DNA of 20,246 nt, from contig QGUS01000001.1 of NCBI GenBank assembly GCA_003242515.1, forward strand, positions 1 through 20,246, in the 5' to 3' direction. The stretch comes from Actinomycetota bacterium (lineage in GTDB: Bacteria > Actinomycetota > Acidimicrobiia > Spongiisociales > ZC4RG35). This document shows positions 14,006 through 20,246 of this stretch, one piece after another; position 1 is the first letter of the stretch; each line of letters starts with the position of its first letter. The position numbers and the translations under genes were made by a program. The notes below the pieces were generated by a model. That model did no database searches, had not been told where the DNA came from, and saw only the letters and a list, made by a program, of their open reading frames with translations.

Positions 14006-14230
14006 TCACTTCCCGACCGCGAACCCGACGGTCCGCTGCGGCGCGTCCTCGATCTCCACGAAGGCGATGTTGGCCACCGTGATGGCCACGCTGCGGCCCT
14101 TCGAGTCGGTGAACCAGGCCAGGCCGCCGGACTGCATCGCGGACTCCATCTGCTGCTTGAAGACATCAACGTCGTCGATCTCGAGTTCGATGAGCTTGTC
14201 GGTGTGGGACACGCCGATACGGACTTTCAT
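14006..14230 (-). CDS. DUF3107 family protein
   Basis: The 74-residue product matches, by eye, the small actinobacterial DUF3107 family. It opens MKVRIGVSHTDKLIELEID, has the central GGLAWFTDSKGRSVAI, and ends with IAFVEIEDAPQRTVGFAVG, where a VEI.....R.VGF pattern is typical. It is predicted to be a soluble, beta-rich protein; no biochemical role is known to me. The ATG at 14228-14230 has AGGAGG 12 bases upstream, a little far. A possible -10, TACGAT on the - strand, lies near 14256. It is convergent with whiB (18 bases apart, no clear hairpin) and divergent from the LysM gene. Confidence 0.88.
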   Translation of the reverse strand: MKVRIGVSHTDKLIELEIDDVDVFKQQMESAMQSGGLAWFTDSKGRSVAITVANIAFVEIEDAPQRTVGFAVGK

Positions 14231-14301
14231 GAGTTTGCAGAACCTCCTGCCGGCATCGTAACCCCCTTCCCCCGCTGCGCCTCCCCGCGTACGTTCGGGG
14301 T

Positions 14302-14646
14302 ATGGGAAGGGACACGGCCCGGGTGATCGTCGTCACCCTCCTCGTCTCCGGCTTCATGGCCCTCTCCGTCACGGGCATCGCCGGGAGCGGCGAAGGGACG
14401 CTGCTCCCCTTCGGGACCACCCCGGCGACGTCTCCCTCTCCCGCCGACCGCGGCGCCGAGACCGTCGTCGTCGCCCCCGGCGACCACTTCTGGAAGATCT
14501 CCGCCCGGAGACTCGCCGAGACCGACCCGGAAGCACCGGTCGGCCCGTACTGGCGGCGCGTGGTGGAGGCCAACCGGGACAACATCAGATCGGGCGACCC
14601 TGACCTGATCTACCCGGGAGAGGTGGTGGAGCTGCCCGCTCCCTAG
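14302..14646 (+). CDS. Small membrane-anchored LysM-domain protein
   Basis: The 114-residue product has an N-terminal hydrophobic helix (about 8-28, VIVVTLLVSGFMALSV), which is a signal peptide or anchor. A short Pro/Ser/Thr linker follows, then one LysM-like domain at about 53-112. That domain shows VVVAPGDHFWKIS, a middle WRRVVEANRDNI, and the ending DLIYPGEVVELP, which fit LysM. LysM binds peptidoglycan or chitin N-acetylglucosamine chains, so an extracytoplasmic wall-binding role is likely; no enzyme domain is present. The ATG at 14302 has only GGGG very close upstream, so the mRNA may be leaderless. Its stop shares the palindrome CTAG with the stop of the convergent sugar dehydrogenase gene. 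Confidence 0.85.
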   Translation: MGRDTARVIVVTLLVSGFMALSVTGIAGSGEGTLLPFGTTPATSPSPADRGAETVVVAPGDHFWKISARRLAETDPEAPVGPYWRRVVEANRDNIRSGDPDLIYPGEVVELPAP

Positions 14647-15968
14647 CGGACGGCAACCAGGCGGTAGACGGTGCCCTCGGACGAGCTCGGAGCGCTCCAG
14701 GTGGTGAACAGCAGCTCCCCGTTGCCGTCGAGACCGAACGCGGTGATGTAGCCCAGGTCGCCGCCGAGCTCCTGGGTCCAGTCCTTCTCCTCCGTGACCT
14801 GGCCGTCGACCAGCTTGAACGACCGCAGCCACTTCCCCACCCAGTCGGCGTAGAAGTAGGTGCCGTGCAGCTCGGGGATCGCCGGGCCGCGGTAGACGAA
14901 CCCTCCGGTGACGGAGAGGCCGTCTTCGTGCGTGTAGGTGAGGACCGGCGATGTGTAGTCGGCGGCGTTGCAGTCCCGCTTGTGGAAGCAGCGGGTGCCC
15001 TCCATGTCCGACCACCCGAAGTTGTACCCGCCCTGGGAGATCGGCACGGCGTTGATCTCCTCGATGTCGGCGTGGCCGACGTCGCCGATGTAGATGTACC
15101 CGTCGACCGGGTCGATGGAGAACCGCCACGGGTTGCGGAGACCGTAGGCCCAGACCTCGGCCTTGCCCCCGCCGTTCACGAACGGGTTGTCAGACGGGAC
15201 GGCGTAAGGGTCGCCACCGTCGACGTCGATCCGGATGATCGTCCCGTAGATGGTGTTCGGGTTCTGCCCCTGGTCGCGGGAGGCGGCGCCGTCCCCGATC
15301 GACGCCCACAGGTAGCCGTCGGGACCGAAGTTGAGGTCGCCTCCGTAGTGCCGGGGCTCGCTGGCGTTCGGCGGGTTGCGAACCTCGCGGATGACGACCT
15401 TCTCGGAGTCGCGGTCGGCCTTGTTCGGGTCGCTGCTACTGACCTTGAACTCGGTGACCTGCCGGTGCTCCCGGGAGGTGTAGTAGACGAAGAACCGCCC
15501 GTTCTCCTCGTAGTCCGGGTGGAAGGCTAGGCCCAGGAGGCCCTGCTCGATGCCACCGGCGAGCACGCGGTCGGTCAGGTCCAGGAACGGCTCGGGGAGC
15601 AGGGTGCCGGTGCCGTCTACCACCCGGATGATGCCGTGCCGCTGCACGATGAACACCCGGTCGTCGCCGACGGGGGCCGTCGCCTTCACGGGGTCGCGGA
15701 GACCCTTGTGGACCACCTCGAGCCGGTATCCCTTGAGCTCGCCCAGCTGCGGGGTCGTGGACGAGGGAACGGTGCTCCCGTCGGGCAGGGTCGTCGACCC
15801 GTCGCCGTTGGGCGTGGTCGTCGGCGGACGCGTGGTCGTGGGGCCCGGCGTGCCTCCGCCGTCACGAAAGAAGACGGCGCCGACGACAAAGACGAGGAGG
15901 AAGAACATGACCAGGAGACGCACTCTGGCCTGGTCGGGGGTCGGGTTCTGACGGTGCCGGGCGGTCAC
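14643..15968 (-). CDS. Membrane-anchored PQQ-type sugar dehydrogenase-like beta-propeller
   Basis: The 441-residue product has one N-terminal membrane helix (about 16-34), a Pro/Thr-rich linker (about 38-74), then a glucose/sorbosone dehydrogenase domain to the end. Family signatures are EQGLLGLAFHPDY (141-153), RHYGGDLNFGPDGYLW (206-221) with the His corresponding to the catalytic one of soluble glucose dehydrogenase, AYGLRNPWRF, and GYNFGWSDMEG. Two cysteines (RCFHKRDC) fit the HHIP-like branch. Members oxidise aldoses with PQQ, but many have no known substrate and PQQ binding here is not shown. The catalytic domain should lie outside the cytoplasm. The start is GTG 15968, nine bases after the prs stop, with no good Shine-Dalgarno, so coupling is likely. 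Confidence 0.9.
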   Translation of the reverse strand: MTARHRQNPTPDQARVRLLVMFFLLVFVVGAVFFRDGGGTPGPTTTRPPTTTPNGDGSTTLPDGSTVPSSTTPQLGELKGYRLEVVHKGLRDPVKATAPVGDDRVFIVQRHGIIRVVDGTGTLLPEPFLDLTDRVLAGGIEQGLLGLAFHPDYEENGRFFVYYTSREHRQVTEFKVSSSDPNKADRDSEKVVIREVRNPPNASEPRHYGGDLNFGPDGYLWASIGDGAASRDQGQNPNTIYGTIIRIDVDGGDPYAVPSDNPFVNGGGKAEVWAYGLRNPWRFSIDPVDGYIYIGDVGHADIEEINAVPISQGGYNFGWSDMEGTRCFHKRDCNAADYTSPVLTYTHEDGLSVTGGFVYRGPAIPELHGTYFYADWVGKWLRSFKLVDGQVTEEKDWTQELGGDLGYITAFGLDGNGELLFTTWSAPSSSEGTVYRLVAVR

Positions 15969-15977
15969 GGCGCGAGC

Positions 15978-16949
15978 CTAGGCGTTGTCCCCGAGGAAGA
16001 TGTCGGAGACCGACGACTCCATGAAGATCGCCTGGAGGGTCTCCGCCAGGATCGGCGATATGGAGAGGACCGTGACCTTGTCCAGCGCCTGGACGTCGGC
16101 CCGCGGCGGCAGTGTGTTGGTCACGATGACCTCGTCGATGGGGGCGTTCTTGAGCCGGTCGACGGCCGGGTCGGAGAAGAGACCGTGGGTGGCCGCCACC
16201 CGCACGCTCAGCGCGCCCTGGTTCTTCACCATCTCGGCGGCGTTCACGACCGTCCCGGCCGTGTCGATCATGTCGTCCACGATCACGACGTGCCGGCCCT
16301 CGACGGTGCCCGACATGGAGAGCGCCGTCGACTCGTTGTGGGTCCTCGGGTCGCGCCGCTTGTAGATGAAGCCGACCTCAGCGTCGAGGCGGCGGGCGTA
16401 CCGCTCCGCCCGCTTCACACCGCCGGCGTCGGGCGAGATGACGATCGTGTCGCCATTGAGCCGCTCGGCCAGGTAGTCGGCGATGATCGGCAGGGCGGTC
16501 AGGTGGTCCCAGGGCTGGTGGATGAAACCCTGGAGCTGGCCGGTGTGGAGGTCGACCGACACGAGACGATCGGCGCCGGCCTGCATGAACAGGTCGGCGA
16601 TGAGACGGGCCGAGATCGGCTCCCGGGGCAGGGCCTTCTTGTCCTGCCGGGAGTACGGGAAGAACGGGAGTACCGCCGTGATCCGGCGGGCGGACGCCCG
16701 CTTCAGGGAGTCGATGGTGATCAACTGCTCCATGATCAGGTCGTTGATCCCGGTGCCGTGGCTCTGGATCACGAAGCAGTCGGCTCCGCGCACGCTGTCC
16801 ATGGGGCGGACGTAGATCTCGCCGTTGGCGAAGCGGGAGATCTCGATGCGGCCGAGCTTGATGCCGAGGACCTCGGCCACCTCCTCAGCCAGGGGAACGT
16901 TGGCGCTCCCGGAGAAGACCATCATTCGCTTGCGGGAGACGATCTCCAA
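15978..16949 (-). CDS. prs: Ribose-phosphate pyrophosphokinase (PRPP synthase)
   Basis: The enzyme makes PRPP from ribose 5-phosphate and ATP for purine, pyrimidine, His, Trp and NAD synthesis. The 323-residue product shows FANGEIYVR (40-48), the ATP-site PYSRQDKK (98-105), metal-binding DLHTGQLQGF (133-142), the flexible-loop KRRDP (197-201), and the PRPP-binding VVIVDDMIDTAGT (221-233). I chose the TTG at 16949, one base after the glmU stop, because GGAGG lies six bases upstream; ATG 16925 is an alternative, but actinobacterial homologues usually carry a similar short N-terminal extension. glmU-prs is a common gene pair in actinobacteria and Firmicutes, tying sugar-nucleotide and nucleotide supply together. 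Confidence 0.96.
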   Translation of the reverse strand: MEIVSRKRMMVFSGSANVPLAEEVAEVLGIKLGRIEISRFANGEIYVRPMDSVRGADCFVIQSHGTGINDLIMEQLITIDSLKRASARRITAVLPFFPYSRQDKKALPREPISARLIADLFMQAGADRLVSVDLHTGQLQGFIHQPWDHLTALPIIADYLAERLNGDTIVISPDAGGVKRAERYARRLDAEVGFIYKRRDPRTHNESTALSMSGTVEGRHVVIVDDMIDTAGTVVNAAEMVKNQGALSVRVAATHGLFSDPAVDRLKNAPIDEVIVTNTLPPRADVQALDKVTVLSISPILAETLQAIFMESSVSDIFLGDNA

Positions 16950-16950
16950 C

Positions 16951-18339
16951 TCACCCCTCCGGGTCCGAAGCGGACTTCCTCGACCTGCGTCGTTCAGCGT
17001 AGCCAGGGATCTCGACCTGGTCGGATCGCTCCACGGCGAGTGCCCCGGGCGACACGTCCCTGGTGATGACGGACCCCGCTCCGGTGATCGCCCCGTCCCC
17101 GATGGTCACGGGGGCCACCAGCATCGTGTCTGATCCGATGAACGCACCCTCCCCGATGACGGTCGGGTACTTGGAGATCCCGTCGTAGTTGCAGGTGATG
17201 GTGCCGGCGCCGATGTTGGCCCGGCTCCCCACCGTGGCGTCGCCCAGATAGGAGAGATGAGGCGCCTTCGCCCCCTCGCCGAGGGTCGTGTTCTTGGTCT
17301 CGACGAAGGTGCCGATCTTCGAGCCCCTCTCCATCACCGTCCCGGGACGGAGTGATGCGAAGGGGCCCACCTGGCACTCCTCCCCCACAACCGACGAGCG
17401 GAGGACGGCGTACCAGACCCGGGAGTTGGCCCCGATGGTGGAGTCCTCCGCCCAGACGTCCGGCCCCACCTCGGCCCCGGCGGCGACCCTGGTGTCGCCG
17501 CGCAGGTAGGTGTCCGGGTAGATGCGAGCGCCTGGCTCGACGGTCACGGTGGCGTCGATGTAGACGCGGTCGGGGTCGAGCATCCACACGCCCGACTCCA
17601 TGAGACGCTGGTTGATCTCTCGCCGCTTGGCGGCCTGCGCCTCTGCGAGCTGGTCTTGCGAGTTGATGCCTGCCACCTCCTCCGGTGCTGCCCTCACCGC
17701 CGTCAGCCGGTGGCCGGCGGCAGCGAGGATCCCGACGACGTCCGTCAGGTAGTACTCGCCCTGGTCGTTGTGTGGCGAGATCTGTCCCAGCGATTCTGCC
17801 AAGAGCCCGGCGCGAACGGAATAGAAGCCGGCATTGATCTCGCGGATCGCCTTCTGGGCCTCGTCGGCGTCACGGTCCTCGACGACGGCGATCACCGACC
17901 CGTGCGGGTCGCGCACGACCCTCCCGTAACCAGAGGGGTCGTCGACCTCGGCGGTCACCATGCGAAGCGCCTCGCCCTCCTCGAAAGCGGCCAGACTGCG
18001 CACGAGATCGGACGTGATCAGCGGCGTGTCCCCGTACAGGATCACGACCACGTCGTCCGGGTCGAGGTCGCCCAGCTCGGCGAGCGCCACCTTCGTGGCG
18101 TGACCGGTCCCGTGCTGCTCCGCCTGGAGGGCGGTCCGGGTGCCGGGCGGGAGGATCGCGCCCACCTCCTCGGCGCCGTGGCCGACCACGACGACGAGGG
18201 ACTCGGGCTGGAGCGTCGTGGCTGCGTCGATGACCCAGTTGACGAGGGGGCGACCCGCTACCTCATGGGCGACCTTGGGCAGCCGCGAACGCATGCGCTT
18301 GCCCTGCCCGGCGGCGAGGATGATCACATGTGTCGACAG
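16951..18339 (-). CDS. glmU: Bifunctional UDP-GlcNAc pyrophosphorylase / GlcN-1-P acetyltransferase; CTG start
   Basis: GlmU acetylates glucosamine-1-phosphate and then adds UMP to make UDP-GlcNAc for peptidoglycan. The 462-residue product has the uridyltransferase loop LAAGQGKRM (8-16) with RLPK (19-22), QHGTGHA (75-81) and YGDTPL (102-107). The second half is a left-handed beta-helix with hexapeptide repeats, the acetyltransferase part, including NIGAGTITCNYDG and IGSD. Just upstream of the conserved HVIILAAG no ATG fits the frame: an ATG at this point reads ATG TGA. I chose CTG 18339 because AGGAGGG lies seven bases upstream (18347-18353) and the length then fits homologues. GTG 18327 is the first standard start but is too far from the Shine-Dalgarno. 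The gene begins 23 bases after tRNA-Gln. Confidence 0.93.
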   Translation of the reverse strand: MSTHVIILAAGQGKRMRSRLPKVAHEVAGRPLVNWVIDAATTLQPESLVVVVGHGAEEVGAILPPGTRTALQAEQHGTGHATKVALAELGDLDPDDVVVILYGDTPLITSDLVRSLAAFEEGEALRMVTAEVDDPSGYGRVVRDPHGSVIAVVEDRDADEAQKAIREINAGFYSVRAGLLAESLGQISPHNDQGEYYLTDVVGILAAAGHRLTAVRAAPEEVAGINSQDQLAEAQAAKRREINQRLMESGVWMLDPDRVYIDATVTVEPGARIYPDTYLRGDTRVAAGAEVGPDVWAEDSTIGANSRVWYAVLRSSVVGEECQVGPFASLRPGTVMERGSKIGTFVETKNTTLGEGAKAPHLSYLGDATVGSRANIGAGTITCNYDGISKYPTVIGEGAFIGSDTMLVAPVTIGDGAITGAGSVITRDVSPGALAVERSDQVEIPGYAERRRSRKSASDPEG

Positions 18340-18362
18340 GCGGGGGCCCTCCTGTTTCCGAG

Positions 18363-18434
18363 CTGGGGGGGCAGGACTCGAACCCACTCCTACAGGACCA
18401 AAACCTGCCGTGCTACCGGTTACACCACCCCCCA
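18363..18434 (-). tRNA. tRNA-Gln, anticodon TTG
   Basis: On the - strand the acceptor stem is TGGGGGG/CCCCCCA, the D arm GTGT/GCAC with loop AACCGGTA, the anticodon stem GCAGG/CCTGT (one G-U) with loop TTTTGGT (anticodon TTG, reading CAA), and the T arm GTGGG/CCTGC (two G-U) with loop TTCGAGT. The discriminator is G and CCA is not encoded. It lies between ispE (121 bases upstream, no clear terminator or promoter seen) and glmU (23 bases downstream), in the same direction as both. Confidence 0.96.
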
Positions 18435-18555
18435 TCCCGCGGCGCCGGTCGACGCCGGGACGGGGGCGCAAGGTTACCTGTGCAACGACGCGTAAACCCC
18501 GGGCATGAGCCCTGCTGAATCGCCGGGCCGTCCAGCCACGACCCCTGCCCCTGCC

Positions 18556-19416
18556 TCAGTTAAGGGTCGGCTCGGGCAGCATCGCCACCCCGCGCGGACG
18601 CGCCTCGACGCCGACGGACACGGAGCAGATGTCGAGGACCGCCTCCGCCGCGTCCTTCGCCTCGTCGAGGCCGGGGAACATCGCGAAGCAGCCCGACCCG
18701 GACCCGGTGAGCAGCACCGGCATCTCCCAGCGGGCTCGCAGCTCGGCCACGAACTCGGCCAGGTCCGGCTCCACCGCGATCGCCGCCGGGGTCAGGTCGT
18801 TGCGGATCGGCATGCCGCCCCGCAACGACGGGGGCAGCGCCCGGTCGGGGAGGGCCTCGCCCTCGGGCCCGTGGAGCTCGTCCCACTTCGCGTAGACCCG
18901 GGCCGTGTCGAGACGGAACGGGGGGATGGCGACGGCGAAGGCGACGGCTTGCAGCGGGCGCTCCTCGGTGAGCCTCTCACCGATCCCGCCCATCATCAGC
19001 GTGCCACCGACGAGGAACAGGGGGACGTCGGCCCCGAGACCGGGGGCCAGCGGCGCCACTTCGTCCCGGGGCACGCCGGCGATGCGGGCGGCGGCGAGCA
19101 GCGTTGCGGCCGCATTGGACGAGCCTCCCCCGACGCCGGCGCCAACGGGCAGCACCTTGGAGACGACGATGCGCTGCCCGGGGAAGTCCCTGATCCCTCG
19201 GACCGCTTGCAGAGCCCTGGTGATGAGGTTGTCGTCCGGGTCGATCTCGGGGTGGTCGATCTCGACGTGGTCCCCGGCGTCGTCGACCTCCTCGAAGGAG
19301 AGGTGGTCGCACCACTCGATGGTCTGGACCAACGACTGGAGGGGGTGGTAGCCGTCGGGGCGCGGCGGCGACACCAGCAAGGACAGGTTGAGCTTGGCGG
19401 GTGCCTCCCAGCGCAT
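18556..19416 (-). CDS. ispE: 4-diphosphocytidyl-2-C-methyl-D-erythritol kinase
   Basis: IspE phosphorylates CDP-methylerythritol in the non-mevalonate (MEP) isoprenoid pathway. The 286-residue product is a GHMP kinase. It has the N-terminal APAKLNLSL with catalytic Lys8, DGYHPLQSL (21-29), the ATP-binding loop PVGAGVGGGSSNAA (90-103), GADVPLFL (128-135) with the likely catalytic Asp130, and a C-terminal GSGSGCFAMF loop. The ATG at 19416 overlaps the rsmA stop by one base (TGATG) and has GAGGAG eight bases upstream; a GTG one codon earlier is also possible. rsmA-ispE is a standard actinobacterial pair. The presence of ispE implies the MEP route in this organism. Confidence 0.97.
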   Translation of the reverse strand: MRWEAPAKLNLSLLVSPPRPDGYHPLQSLVQTIEWCDHLSFEEVDDAGDHVEIDHPEIDPDDNLITRALQAVRGIRDFPGQRIVVSKVLPVGAGVGGGSSNAAATLLAAARIAGVPRDEVAPLAPGLGADVPLFLVGGTLMMGGIGERLTEERPLQAVAFAVAIPPFRLDTARVYAKWDELHGPEGEALPDRALPPSLRGGMPIRNDLTPAAIAVEPDLAEFVAELRARWEMPVLLTGSGSGCFAMFPGLDEAKDAAEAVLDICSVSVGVEARPRGVAMLPEPTLN

Positions 19417-20222
19417 CACGACATCTCCTCGGCCAGTCGAAGGTAGTCGGAGGGCGAGAGGTCCTCGGCCCGGGCGGAAGGGTCGAGCCCGGCCCGCTCC
19501 AGGACGGCCCCGAGGTCCGGGACCGCCCTGGCGAGGGAACTGCGGATCATCTTTCGCCGCTGCGAGAACGCCGCCCTGGCCAGCTCGATGGCGGCCTCGG
19601 CATGTGGCGGAGCGGGCCGGCGGTCGATCCCGACCACCACCGACTCCACCCGGGGCGCCGGGTAGAAGACCTGCGGCGGGACCCGGAACAGGATGGAGGC
19701 TTCGGCGTGGACCCCGACGACGACCGACGGGACCCCGTACTCGTGATGGCCGACACCGGCGACGAACCGCTCCCCCACCTCCCGCTGCACCATCACCACG
19801 AGGCGCCGGAGCGCGGGAGCATGTCGGAGGATGTCCATGACCAGCCCCGTGCCGACGTTGTACGGGAGGTTGGCGACGAGAGTCCACGGCTCGTCGGGGA
19901 ACTCGACGCCGAACTCGACGGTGGTGGCGTCGACGAACCGCAGTTCCACGTCACGGCCGGCGGTGACCTCCTCGAGCACCGGACGCAGGGTCTCGTCGAC
20001 CTCGTAGGACACCACCCTGCAGCCGGCGTCGGCGAGAGCCAGGGTGAGAGTGCCGGTGCCTGCGCCGATCTCCACGACGCGGTCGCCCGGCCCCACGCCG
20101 GCCGCAGCGACGATGCGGCGGGTGACGTTCGGGTCGGCGAGGAAGTGCTGGCCGAGCCGGTGGCGCGGTCGCAGGCCGTGGCGCTCCAGCAGGGCCGCTA
20201 TCTCCGTGCGGGTCTGGCTCAT
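19416..20222 (-). CDS. rsmA: 16S rRNA (adenine1518-N6/adenine1519-N6)-dimethyltransferase
   Basis: RsmA (KsgA) dimethylates two adjacent adenines in the 3' terminal hairpin of 16S rRNA late in small-subunit assembly; loss of it gives kasugamycin resistance in other bacteria. The 268-residue product has GQHFL (24-28), SAM-binding EIGAGTGTLT (51-60), the acidic motif SYEVDETLRPVL (72-83), the catalytic NLPYNV (118-123), and the C-terminal VFYPAPRVESVVV region followed by FSQRRKMIRSSL. Length is normal. The ATG at 20222 overlaps the stop of the preceding gene as ATGA, so the start is well fixed. It is transcribed with ispE. Confidence 0.97.
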   Translation of the reverse strand: MSQTRTEIAALLERHGLRPRHRLGQHFLADPNVTRRIVAAAGVGPGDRVVEIGAGTGTLTLALADAGCRVVSYEVDETLRPVLEEVTAGRDVELRFVDATTVEFGVEFPDEPWTLVANLPYNVGTGLVMDILRHAPALRRLVVMVQREVGERFVAGVGHHEYGVPSVVVGVHAEASILFRVPPQVFYPAPRVESVVVGIDRRPAPPHAEAAIELARAAFSQRRKMIRSSLARAVPDLGAVLERAGLDPSARAEDLSPSDYLRLAEEMS

Positions 20223-20246
20223 CCGCGGAAGATCCTCTCGGCGTTG
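20219..20246 (-). CDS. 3' tip of upstream gene, probably TatD-family DNase (partial)
   Basis: Only eight codons and the stop are present: NAERIFRG, ending with TGA that overlaps the rsmA ATG. An N-x-x-R-x-F ending and position directly upstream of rsmA fit the TatD family of metal-dependent hydrolases, which precedes ksgA/rsmA in many actinobacteria. The identity rests mainly on gene order; eight residues cannot prove it. Confidence 0.5.

Noticed and set aside
15636..17066. Long + strand reading (476 codons) opposite prs and its flanks
   Set aside because: It spans three - strand genes and has the low-complexity Asp/Val/Gly/His/Arg make-up of antisense shadows; no start signal or motif.

Overview
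The window is a high-GC chromosomal segment of an actinobacterium. A WhiB1-type iron-sulfur regulator, a DUF3107 protein, a Ku/LigD-type end-joining pair and the order thrC-rho-rpmE-prfA-prmC-sua5-glyA all point to that phylum. The order is not that of a typical Streptomyces or Mycobacterium chromosome, so a deeper lineage such as Acidimicrobiia is possible; this is inference, not a phylogeny. Nearly all of it is housekeeping DNA. I see no phage, transposon, CRISPR array, toxin-antitoxin pair or biosynthetic cluster, and no gene-free stretch longer than about 240 bases.

Layout from left to right. Positions 1-97 hold the first codons of a lipoprotein (- strand, cut by the window edge). Positions 304-8506 form one tightly packed - strand block, transcribed as mgtC, thrC, rho, rpmE, a DUF1385 membrane protein, prfA, prmC, sua5/tsaC and glyA, with many 4-base stop/start overlaps. 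It joins translation termination (RF1, its methylase PrmC, L31), transcription termination (Rho), tRNA threonylcarbamoylation (TsaC) and Thr/Gly/one-carbon metabolism. A + strand tRNA-Arg(CCG) at 8572-8643 is followed by degenerate tandem copies of its own 3' end. Next come a phosphate module (Na/Pi cotransporter plus PhoU, - strand), ku (+), and a - strand yqeY-ligase-vanZ set in which vanZ appears frameshifted. whiB (+) is preceded by a promoter and by a perfect TGTGA-N6-TCACA palindrome. DUF3107 (-) and a small LysM protein (+) follow.

The right end (14643-20246) is again - strand: tatD (3' tip only), rsmA/ksgA, ispE, tRNA-Gln(TTG), glmU, prs and a membrane-anchored sugar dehydrogenase-like beta-propeller. 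It links rRNA dimethylation, isoprenoid synthesis, UDP-GlcNAc synthesis and PRPP synthesis.

Nothing here is clearly a new biological system. The points most worth checking are the tRNA-Arg 3'-end repeat array, the CRP-type operator in front of whiB, the apparent single-base frameshift in vanZ, and two genes (DUF1385 and glmU) with no usable ATG/GTG/TTG start at the expected place.
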